Positions 60,901-64,000 of a DNA stretch of 64,000 bases are shown in pieces. Under the pieces are notes generated by a model. The model was given only the letters and a program-made list of their open reading frames with translations. It made no database searches and was not told the DNA's origin. A program made the translations under genes and the position numbers. Source of the DNA: Imbricaverruca yamaguchii (Eukaryota; Arthropoda; Thecostraca; Neoverrucidae); assembly GCA_034440575.1 (NCBI GenBank), contig JAOTOL010001633.1, positions 620,001 to 684,000 on the forward strand, read 5' to 3'. Every line of letters starts with the position of its first letter. Within the stretch, counting starts at the first letter, position 1.

Positions 60901-62100
60901 AAAGTTTGAATCGTCTCGCACAACTGTACATAGACCTCGGTTCCGCTTGGTACCACTGACTACTTGATCGTGGGTCTCCGATAATTTCACCGACAGACAA
61001 TAATGTAAAGCGAACATGTAAGGATACATTTTTTCTGTTCACAAGGTTTGTTCACAATTAATCCTCGCCTAACGAGCATATTTTGCCAGCATTTCCCTTC
61101 CGACGGGGTGGTTGCCACCCCTCGCCGGGCCGGCCTCCAAATTCACTTTTTGCGTGGCCGGGGGATATTCAAAGCCCCTCGATATTTTGATTATAATATG
61201 CCAGGATGAAATACAGAATACTATTAGAATGCTTTGGACATAAGGCGCCCAAAGCTTATTTTGACTTACATTTTGGCTGATAATTAGTTCACCAGAGGTC
61301 ATATTAGGTCACAAAAAGGACCCTGACATGTCTGTGGAATTTGTTTGAAAAAAGGCCGTATTTGTGTTCTTTCGCCATTGTTTTTCGATAGTTAACCAAG
61401 ATGAAAGCATTTATATTTAGCATAGTGAAAAGGGTCAAGACAGGATATGTCATGGCATGGCCAGATCAGATTCATGCTTGAATGCCAGCTTCCAAACTAT
61501 GCATGTTAAAACACAGGGGAAATGCCATTAGCAACCCAATAGAGCCTCGGACTCGGGGCAGTTCTTATTTCTCCATTTTCGGGCATGCTGGTGTCGCTAG
61601 AGTTCATAATAGGTAAGTCCAGTGACTCCTGACTTGACTGATGCCGCTGCCGGCAGACGTGAGACGTGACTGATGCCGCTGCCGGCAGATGTGAGACATG
61701 ACTGATGCTATTGCCGGCAGACGTGAGACGTGACTGATGCCGCTGCCGGCAGACGTGAGATGTGACTGATGCCGCTGCCGGCAGACGTGAGACGTGACTG
61801 ATGCCGCTGCCGGCAGATGTGAGACGTGACTGATGCCGCTGCCGGCAGATGTGAGACGTGACTGATGCTATTGCCGGCAGATGTGAGACATAACTGATAC
61901 CGCTGCCGGCAGACCTGGGCTCCCAGGAGGGCTCGGTACAGCGGACAAAGCTGTGCGTGTACCTGCACAAGCACGCGACGGGCACGGGACGCACCGAGCT
62001 GCACACAGTGCACGTAGAGCGCGGCTGCAGCTGGAAGGAGGCGCAGGAGAAGTGGGCTGAGCTGGAGGCCACCGACGAGGGCTTCTACGTGTCTCACCAG
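35375..62100 (+). CDS. sno: strawberry notch (SBNO) helicase-like ATPase, 22 exons; 3' end beyond window
   Basis: Twenty-two exons with GT/AG ends join without a frame break into about 3.67 kb, roughly 1,225 codons. SBNO proteins are nuclear DExD/H-type ATPases that act as transcriptional co-regulators (Notch and EGFR signalling in Drosophila; SBNO1/2 in vertebrates). Seen in order: a Gly/Met/Gln-rich N-terminal segment, an acidic stretch and ETYADYMP, the AAA_34-type core with Walker [12 protein letters not shown], the DECH Walker B box, [16 protein letters not shown], a second half with [35 protein letters not shown] and the motif VI-like [11 protein letters not shown], then the C-terminal SBNO region to GFYVSHQ. 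An acidic Ser/Asp insert (52754-53598) matches the variable linker of the family. The last part of the C-terminus is missing because the window ends. Identity is firm; SBNO1 versus SBNO2 does not apply to an invertebrate single copy. Confidence 0.96.
35635..36130 (+). repeat. 30-bp minisatellite made of the sno exon 3 splice donor
   Basis: Units cagtgtgagtggtgtggctg, gttaatgcag; the first copies have ggcgtgg and ctgctgcag like the exon end. GTGAGT recurs at 35645, 35675 and every 30 nt to 36065 (15 copies). The exon frame stays open through the array as ([10 protein letters not shown])n and stops at 36070-36072. Confidence 0.95.
36265..36485 (+). CDS. sno: sno exon 4 (Gly-Met-Met repeat segment)
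   Basis: 221 nt between acceptor gggtccgcag and donor gtaagc. It completes a Ser codon (T+CG), then reads [18 protein letters not shown], four heptads of the form GMMGxQP from a coding 21-bp tandem repeat (about 36348-36440), and [11 protein letters not shown]. It ends in phase 0. Low complexity, but the phase fits both neighbours. Confidence 0.88.
37245..37300 (-). repeat. element C copy
   Basis: gcatgacctcagcagtcgat, gtgcccctaaaccacaataa, ccaacgaacc: reverse orientation of the copy at 343, in sno intron 4. Confidence 0.65.
38225..38480. repeat. roughly 53-bp tandem repeat with G-runs
   Basis: Five copies of gcagccatcggcagccatag, caacttacagtcaggggtgg plus a variable G-run (up to 13 G at 38286). 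Lies in sno intron 4. Confidence 0.85.
38750..38926 (+). CDS. sno: sno exon 5 (Met/Gln-rich, ends WMNDYK)
   Basis: 177 nt, 59 codons, between acceptor gcgtcacag and donor gtgagt. It encodes [20 protein letters not shown] ... LSLSQ-like Gln/Leu stretch ... [14 protein letters not shown]. The final WMNDYK aligns with the WINDMK-type segment I recall before the acidic stretch in vertebrate SBNO1. Confidence 0.9.
39590..40130 (+). pseudogene. Penelope-like retroelement, GIY-YIG endonuclease remnant
   Basis: Two frames are needed: [19 protein letters not shown], then after a frameshift near 39870, [20 protein letters not shown] followed by [19 protein letters not shown]. The VYKFxCPxxxC...YLGATTxSLSxRLxxH pattern is the Cys-containing GIY-YIG domain of Penelope-like elements. 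Stop codons follow, so it is dead. It lies in sno intron 5. Confidence 0.65.
40327..40515 (+). mobile_element. SINE D, tRNA Leu/Ser-like head
   Basis: 189-bp element with a 14-bp near-exact duplication tcaggaact(t/g)atga (40313-40326 and 40516-40529). The head reads gtcgagtggttaagatgttg then ccaaaggtcccgggttaacc (long variable arm type); the body has cattagccgtggatgttcat and the tail ccaaataaacaa. Confidence 0.88.
41134..41193 (+). CDS. sno: sno exon 6 (20-codon exon)
   Basis: 60 nt between acceptor gttttatag and donor gtaagc, in phase 0 on both sides. It encodes [20 protein letters not shown]. Short and low complexity; possibly an optional cassette because its length is a multiple of three. 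Confidence 0.78.
41270..41645. repeat. roughly 60-bp degenerate minisatellite, sno intron 6
   Basis: About 6-7 units around gtctcgcacctccgcgccgc, tccggtgccactgcacggga, ctcttatcctgccgtcctgc. Starts about 75 nt after the exon 6 donor. Confidence 0.85.
41660..45117. other. remainder of sno intron 6
   Basis: No exon recognised. One element C copy (about 43497-43530) and otherwise mostly unique sequence. Confidence 0.55.
45118..45208 (+). CDS. sno: sno exon 7 (acidic stretch, ETYADYMP)
   Basis: 91 nt between acceptor tttgtctccag and donor gtgagt. It encodes [18 protein letters not shown] followed by [12 protein letters not shown] and one base of Leu. This acidic run plus ETYAxYMP is a conserved SBNO landmark just before the ATPase core. 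Confidence 0.95.
45646..45855 (+). CDS. sno: sno exon 8 (start of ATPase core)
   Basis: 210 nt between acceptor cacgccag and donor gtgagt. It encodes [58 protein letters not shown] and RAGFLI plus one base of Gly. [11 protein letters not shown] is the Q-motif-like region of the strawberry notch AAA_34 domain. Confidence 0.97.
46384..46559 (+). CDS. sno: sno exon 9 (Walker A)
   Basis: 176 nt between acceptor aatacctgcag and donor gtgagg. It completes Gly, then [20 protein letters not shown], the phosphate-binding loop with GVGKGRT, followed by [20 protein letters not shown] and ITVHPLNK. It ends in phase 0. The exon's 3' end with its donor is duplicated downstream (46590-46650 and further). 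Confidence 0.97.
46687..46725 (-). mobile_element. solo SINE 3'-domain (element C) with 16-bp duplication
   Basis: A 39-bp insert (cctctgcagttgatgcgccc and ccaataacaa) interrupts a duplicated copy of exon 9's end. It is flanked by the exact 16-bp duplication caactcggcgacatcg (46671-46686 and 46726-46741). The orientation given is that of gggttta.. reading on the minus strand. Confidence 0.75.
46764..46868 (+). mobile_element. SINE A, 5'-truncated, in sno intron 9
   Basis: 105-bp plus-strand body and tail inserted inside a duplicated copy of exon 9's 3' end, with a 9-bp duplication gctcaacaa (46755-46763 and 46869-46877). The junction duplication therefore predates this insertion. Confidence 0.9.
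47010..47105. repeat. roughly 26-bp repeat abutting the sno exon 10 acceptor
   Basis: Three to four units of gccgctgatgcgcctgtccg running into the ccgccag acceptor at 47105. Confidence 0.7.
47106..47270 (+). CDS. sno: sno exon 10
   Basis: 165 nt, 55 codons, between acceptor ccttccgccag and donor gtatcc. It encodes [30 protein letters not shown] and [20 protein letters not shown]. The donor is weak after +4 but gives the exact family junction, DGL joined to IIFDECH. Confidence 0.95.
47280..47560. repeat. GT-rich degenerate repeat
   Basis: Units of about 38-60 bp such as gtgtggtgatgtgcgcgcgt and tgttgtgaagtggtgatgtg. In sno intron 10, just after the exon 10 donor. Confidence 0.6.
47896..48137 (+). 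CDS. sno: sno exon 11 (DECH box, SAT-like motif)
   Basis: 242 nt between acceptor cggtaccag and donor gtgagg. It encodes [55 protein letters not shown] and [20 protein letters not shown], then K and a split Arg. DECH is the Walker B/DEAH-type catalytic box and SATG the motif III equivalent. Confidence 0.97.
48320..48600. repeat. roughly 40-bp tandem repeat in sno intron 11
   Basis: About six units of agtatagtgctgtgttgcca, gtgagacagacccggtgctc, ending about 40 nt before the exon 12 acceptor. Confidence 0.85.
48639..48792 (+). CDS. sno: sno exon 12
   Basis: 154 nt between acceptor gtaccggcag and donor gtacgt. It completes Arg and encodes [37 protein letters not shown] and [12 protein letters not shown]. 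Very close to [20 protein letters not shown] of vertebrate SBNO. It ends in phase 0. Confidence 0.97.
49143..49303 (+). CDS. sno: sno exon 13
   Basis: 161 nt between acceptor tgtttggcag and donor gttagt. It encodes [40 protein letters not shown] and [13 protein letters not shown], then two bases of a split codon. [18 protein letters not shown] is an SBNO signature. Confidence 0.97.
49640..50218. repeat. two tandem arrays before sno exon 14
   Basis: 49645-49800: three copies of about 60 bp (ttattctaccctgcgtgcat, cagtcacgctgtcgtacatc). 49905-50150: about four diverged units carrying tgtcccagcaacgtcag, which resembles the exon 14 acceptor gttcgccagcaacgcca. Confidence 0.75.
50219..50338 (+). 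CDS. sno: sno exon 14
   Basis: 120 nt between acceptor ctgttcgccag and donor gtgagt. After the split codon it encodes [39 protein letters not shown] and two bases of Lys. This is the start of the second helicase-like lobe. The intron just upstream contains diverged copies of the acceptor sequence cccagcaacg. Confidence 0.96.
50455..51470. repeat. 37-bp minisatellite in sno intron 14
   Basis: About 27 copies of cccagccgtcccgtccaccc, acagctgccgggactgt. It yields open frames up to 396 codons on either strand, none of them credible proteins. Confidence 0.92.
51605..51777 (+). CDS. sno: sno exon 15
   Basis: 173 nt between acceptor tgatcggcag and donor gtaacc. It encodes [40 protein letters not shown] and [17 protein letters not shown] plus one base. 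[16 protein letters not shown] is conserved in SBNO; the tail begins the variable linker. An alternative donor (gtaaca, 51760) would remove a few codons. Confidence 0.93.
51917..51988. repeat. (TA)n microsatellite in sno intron 15
   Basis: About 35 TA dinucleotides following acacgcaca. Confidence 0.95.
52560..52790 (+). repeat. diverged copies of the sno exon 16 acceptor region
   Basis: gtgttaggctccatgag (52586), ggacgtgttggtggcggtgc then gtcgggctgcgtgag (52641-52675) and the true tgacgtgttggcggcag plus tacgccaggcggcc (52737-52767) align at roughly 85-90-bp spacing. Confidence 0.6.
52754..52903 (+). CDS. sno: sno exon 16 (basic/acidic linker)
   Basis: 150 nt between acceptor gttggcggcag and donor gtgagc. 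It encodes [40 protein letters not shown] and DSDFKMS plus one base of Gly. Low-complexity linker equivalent to the charged insert of SBNO1. Both its acceptor and donor have diverged tandem copies nearby. Confidence 0.88.
52895..53015 (+). repeat. duplicated sno exon 16 donor
   Basis: aagatgtctggtgagc ... cagcgggccggctggttctc (52894-52935) recurs as gggatgtcgggtaagtcttc, agtgggccggctggctctga (52958-52999). Period about 64 bp. Confidence 0.7.
53506..53598 (+). CDS. sno: sno exon 17 (acidic Ser/Asp linker)
   Basis: 93 nt between acceptor gaacggcag and donor gtacgc. It encodes [20 protein letters not shown] then [10 protein letters not shown] and one base. The phase fits both neighbours. The strongly acidic Ser-rich composition matches the linker of the family. 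Confidence 0.9.
53650..53697 (-). repeat. element C copy
   Basis: ggccatggcagtcgatgcgc, ccctgagcctaaataactaa in sno intron 17. Same family and order as the other copies. Confidence 0.6.
54010..54187 (+). mobile_element. SINE D, second copy
   Basis: 178 bp: ggctgagtagttaagatgct, gtcccgggttcgacactcgc B-box, gacatttcccaatcccgcgg body and ccaataaacaaacaa tail, same order as the copy at 40327. Short flanking duplication tggtcaat (54002 and 54188). Confidence 0.85.
54288..54345 (-). repeat. element C copy inside a tandem array
   Basis: gcaagacctccgcagtcgat, gcgcccataaactccaataa, ccaaccaacc interrupts a roughly 28-bp array of tatcgaccggtcaaagtctg-like units (54243-54455). Confidence 0.65.
54486..54739 (+). 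CDS. sno: sno exon 18
   Basis: 254 nt between acceptor ctcgctgcag and donor gtgggt. It encodes [60 protein letters not shown] and [20 protein letters not shown] then E. [18 protein letters not shown] is strictly conserved in strawberry notch proteins. Confidence 0.97.
55090..55175 (+). mobile_element. SINE A head only
   Basis: tRNA-like head gggacgagtagcataggggt ... attgtgggttcaagcctcgc followed by ctgtcgctactcttcgggcg, then unrelated sequence. The A and B boxes resemble those of the full copies. The 3' body is missing. Confidence 0.75.
55237..55504 (+). CDS. sno: sno exon 19 (helicase C-terminal motifs)
   Basis: 268 nt between acceptor gccggggcag and donor gtgagt. It encodes [60 protein letters not shown] and [19 protein letters not shown] plus one base of Gly. 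EAASSGISL and the QQFG end belong to the Helicase_C_4 domain. The last 31 nt plus 10 nt of intron are tandemly repeated downstream. Confidence 0.97.
55474..55640 (+). repeat. 41-bp tandem copies of the sno exon 19 end plus donor
   Basis: tggagcgccgaccgcgccat, acagcagttcg and gtgagtgccg: exon end and three further copies with donors gtgagt, gtgaat, gtgagt, gtgaat. Period 41 is not a multiple of three, so only the first donor keeps the known frame. Confidence 0.92.
56214..56509 (+). repeat. 32-bp minisatellite copying the sno exon 20 acceptor
   Basis: About 9-10 units tgtgtctgcgccagttgtcg, ccactaacacag; some lack cgc/gcc. The last unit supplies gtgtctgcgccag used at 56509. Confidence 0.9.
56510..56622 (+). 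CDS. sno: sno exon 20 (motif VI RTHRSNQ)
   Basis: 113 nt between acceptor gtctgcgccag and donor gtgagt. It completes Gly and encodes [44 protein letters not shown] completes the motif VI-like [10 protein letters not shown]. The preceding intron ends in a 32-bp minisatellite whose units each contain the acceptor motif cgccag. Confidence 0.97.
56640..56990. repeat. roughly 30-bp degenerate repeat, sno intron 20
   Basis: About a dozen units of gtggcatcaggaggtggtac, ggtgt. Begins about 20 nt after the exon 20 donor. Confidence 0.8.
57106..57277 (+). CDS. sno: sno exon 21
   Basis: 172 nt between acceptor tctgaccccag and donor gtaggt. It encodes [38 protein letters not shown] and [16 protein letters not shown] plus one base of Asp. 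[20 protein letters not shown] is nearly identical in all SBNO proteins. Confidence 0.97.
57278..58427. other. sno intron 21
   Basis: Unique, AT-moderate sequence without a recognisable exon, SINE or array. Confidence 0.55.
58428..58527 (+). CDS. sno: sno exon 22
   Basis: 100 nt between acceptor ggtcggcag and donor gtatgt. It completes Asp and encodes [32 protein letters not shown] and a split Arg. A 64-bp minisatellite begins about 35 nt after the donor. Confidence 0.96.
58560..59335. repeat. 64-bp minisatellite after sno exon 22
   Basis: About 12 copies of ggtggtggtcggtgatagtg, tcgcaggacgtcatgcctga, ccggcccatgccgtgcctcg, ggca. The minus-strand 218-codon frame over it is an artefact. Confidence 0.92.
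59390..59990. repeat. CATCACCAAC-type and 57-60-bp repeats
   Basis: 59390-59640: short catcgccaaccatcaccaac units. 59645-59990: about six units of ctcgcacactcatcgagtaa, tcaactctcaccagctcacc, aacac. Confidence 0.8.
60543..60658 (+). CDS. sno: sno exon 23
   Basis: 116 nt between acceptor ctcgtccacag and donor gtgagc. It encodes [20 protein letters not shown] then [19 protein letters not shown] and one base. Matches the RILGMxxxxQNxLFxYFxDT segment of SBNO. Confidence 0.97.
61640..61912 (+). repeat. 32-bp minisatellite copying the sno exon 24 acceptor
   Basis: gccggcag ends at 61656, 61688, 61720, 61752, 61784, 61816, 61848, 61880 and 61912, exactly 32 nt apart. The unit is acgtgagacgtgactgatgc, cgctgccggcag. 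Confidence 0.95.
61913..62100 (+). CDS. sno: sno exon 24 (last exon in window)
   Basis: 188 nt between acceptor gctgccggcag and donor gtacgc. It encodes [58 protein letters not shown]. The acceptor is the last of nine identical gccggcag copies spaced exactly 32 nt; using the one before would put a stop in frame after five codons (AT GTG AGA CAT AAC TGA). At least one more exon must follow to the right. Confidence 0.95.
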
Positions 62101-62298
62101 GTACGCGCCGGCCGGACGGCAGTTCTTCAGTCGGCACCCGCCGGCCGCAGCCCGACATCCGTCTCTTACAGCCGTAAAGTAGCCTCCGTCCCCTGCTGCC
62201 GCCTGGCCTCTGTCTCTTGAGGCTGCAGTCCGGCCTCCGTCTCTTACAGCCGTAAAGTAGCTTCAGTCCCCTGCTGCTGCCTGGACTCTGTATCTTAA

Positions 62299-63118
62299 CA
62301 CGCGCCCTGGAAGGGGGTGGGGGACGAAACCCGCCCATCCCTCCGGTTTTTCGTACATAATTCCAGAGTTTACCGGGCGATATACGCCATTGTTTGCGTA
62401 CCTGCTTAGAAATGACCGGCGTTGTTTAAAGCAAGAAAAACTAAAATCGGTCGAAAATGTATCGTGTTAGAGGTCGTTAAAGTAAAAACACTAGCAACAC
62501 TAGCGACTTGTTTAATGTATATTGTTATGCTTTATAGTTTCAAAGACATGTGAGGTCACCGAGGTCGTCAGGTCAAGTTCATAGTAGGTTAATGAAACCA
62601 AACCTGGTCAACTGGAATGCTGTCACAAATACAAATGACTCATGCAATTGATGTCACCTTGCATGTTACTCCCTACACATTCTGAAAACAAAGTTTGTCA
62701 TTGTTGTCGGAGTAGTCGGACGGGTGGCCCGGTTCCGGTAACCAGAGCAGATGATGACCTGATAAAGTGCTGTTATATAGGTGACATGAGGTGAAATGTC
62801 GGGTCTAACATCTGTATTGCATCATCAGTAATGTCCGAAACAACATTGATGTCCATTTTGGAGCATTTAAACACAATTACAGCGATCCATAACAATGACA
62901 AGTTAAGCCACGCAAAACCAGAAGATTTTGACATCTTGACCTCATTTGACCTCGAAGGTATTGACCTAAGGTCATGAAATTTGCACAAAATAGTTCACTG
63001 CCGTACCCATCCCCCTGTGAGTTTCGTTGCTCAAGCTTTGATAGGAGCCGAGATCTTAGGGGGGAGGAATCCGCCCCCTCCAGTGTGCTTCATTTTCAGA
63101 GGCCCTCCAGGGCGCGTG
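62299..63118 (-). mobile_element. TTAA-flanked MITE, copy 1 (820 bp)
   Basis: Terminal inverted repeats cacgcgccctgg(a)aggg at 62299 and ccctccagggcgcgtg ending at 63118, each flanked by TTAA (62295-62298 and 63119-63122). No transposase frame. TTAA duplication is typical of piggyBac-type transposition. It shares its interior with copy 2 in opposite orientation. Confidence 0.88.
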
Positions 63119-63239
63119 TTAATGCTGCAGTCCGACCTCTGTCTCTTACAGTCGTAAAATAGCCTCCACCTCCTACTGCTGCAGCCTGGTCACTGTCTCT
63201 TAAGGCTGCAGCACTAGCCTCCGCCTTAACCCTGGCCTA

Positions 63240-64000
63240 GTGAGAGCGTTTCGACACCTTTCCATACCGAGGGTGGCCTTCACTCTCTCGCTATTTCGCC
63301 GCCACCTTCCCGCACCGAGAGTGGCTTCTGTCCTCTCCTCTCGCAATTTCGCCACCTTCCCATACCAAGGGGTGGCTTGCACTCTCTCCTGTCGCCATTT
63401 CGCCACCTTCCCGTACCAAGGGGTGGCTTTGTCACTTCTCCTCTCGCCATTTCGCCACCTTCCCTACCAAGGGGTGGCTTTTCTCCTTTTCGCCACCTTC
63501 CAGGGGGTCTCCTCTCGCCATTTCGCCACCTTCCCGTACCAAGGGGTGGCTTCTTCACTCTCTCCTCTCGCCATTTCGCCACCTTCCCATACCAAGGGGT
63601 GGCTTGCACTCTCTCCTGTCGCCATTTCGCCACCTTCCCGCACCGAGAGTGGCTTCTGTCCTCTCCTCTCGCCATTTCGCCACCTTCCCATACCAAGGGG
63701 TGGCTTGCACTATCTCCTCTCGCCATTTCGCCACCTTCCCGTACCGAGGGGTGGCTTGCAGTCCTCTCCTCTCGCCATTTCGCCACCTTCCCGTACCGAA
63801 GGTGGCTTGCACTATCTCCTCTCGCCATTTCGCCACCTTCCCGTACCAAGGGGTGGCTTGCACTATCTCCTCTCGCCATTTCGCCACCTTCCCATACCAA
63901 GGGGTAGCTTCTCTCGCCATTTCGCCACCTTCCCGTACCAAGGGGTGGCTTGCACTATCTCCTCTCGCCATTTCGCCACCTTCCCGTACCAAGGGGTGGC
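63240..64000. repeat. roughly 51-bp minisatellite running off the right edge
   Basis: About 14 copies of ctctcgccatttcgccacct, tcccgtaccaaggggtggct, tgcactatct. In the intron after sno exon 24. Confidence 0.92.

Noticed and set aside
63280..63992. Open frames of 145-206 codons on both strands
   Set aside because: Roughly 51-bp minisatellite; repeated REGGEMARG-like peptides only.

Overview
This is eukaryotic genomic DNA, almost certainly from an arthropod and possibly a crustacean; I cannot name the species. Coding sequence is split into short exons with GT/AG introns. The two recognisable genes read like arthropod orthologues, and the introns are full of minisatellites, tRNA-derived SINEs, a TTAA-flanked MITE family and decayed Penelope-like retroelements. 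There is no bacterial-type gene organisation, CRISPR array or operon.

Layout. On the minus strand, positions 22002 down to 3790 hold the first four coding exons of a Rab GDP dissociation inhibitor (Gdi). Its 3' exons lie left of the window. On the plus strand, 35375 to 62100 holds 22 phase-consistent exons of a strawberry notch (sno/SBNO) helicase-like ATPase. Two further candidate 5' exons lie at 27974-28000 and 31069-31156. The 3' end of sno lies right of the window. The genes are head to head, with about 6 kb of promoter-type DNA between them (22.0-28.0 kb) that contains a CTCF-like motif at 27890-27904.

Repeats. At least a quarter of the window is tandem repeats with units of 12-64 bp. 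They include a 47-bp array (4.03-5.2 kb), a 45-bp array (8.75-9.43 kb), a 21-bp array (11.5-12.6 kb), a 61-bp array (13.4-14.8 kb), a 31-bp array (14.8-15.5 kb), a 30-bp array (35.6-36.1 kb), a 37-bp array (50.4-51.5 kb), a 64-bp array (58.6-59.3 kb) and a roughly 51-bp array (63.2-64 kb). They create long open frames on both strands that are not genes.

Main observations. (1) Several sno minisatellites are built from exon-intron junctions and copy the splice site itself. There are 15 identical 5' splice sites exactly 30 nt apart and in the same phase after exon 3, 9 acceptors exactly 32 nt apart before exon 24, about 9-10 acceptors before exon 20, and smaller donor or acceptor duplications at exons 9, 14, 16 and 19. 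(2) CpG is nearly absent from about 18.3 to 21.6 kb and 28.3 to 32.8 kb, the first-intron regions just inside each divergent gene, and normal elsewhere. This suggests germline gene-body methylation at the 5' ends of these two genes. (3) A tRNA-derived SINE family with clear target-site duplications shares its 3' domain with a solo element of about 40-55 bp that has moved independently. (4) A MITE family has TTAA duplications. (5) Penelope-like fragments carry a hammerhead-like motif.
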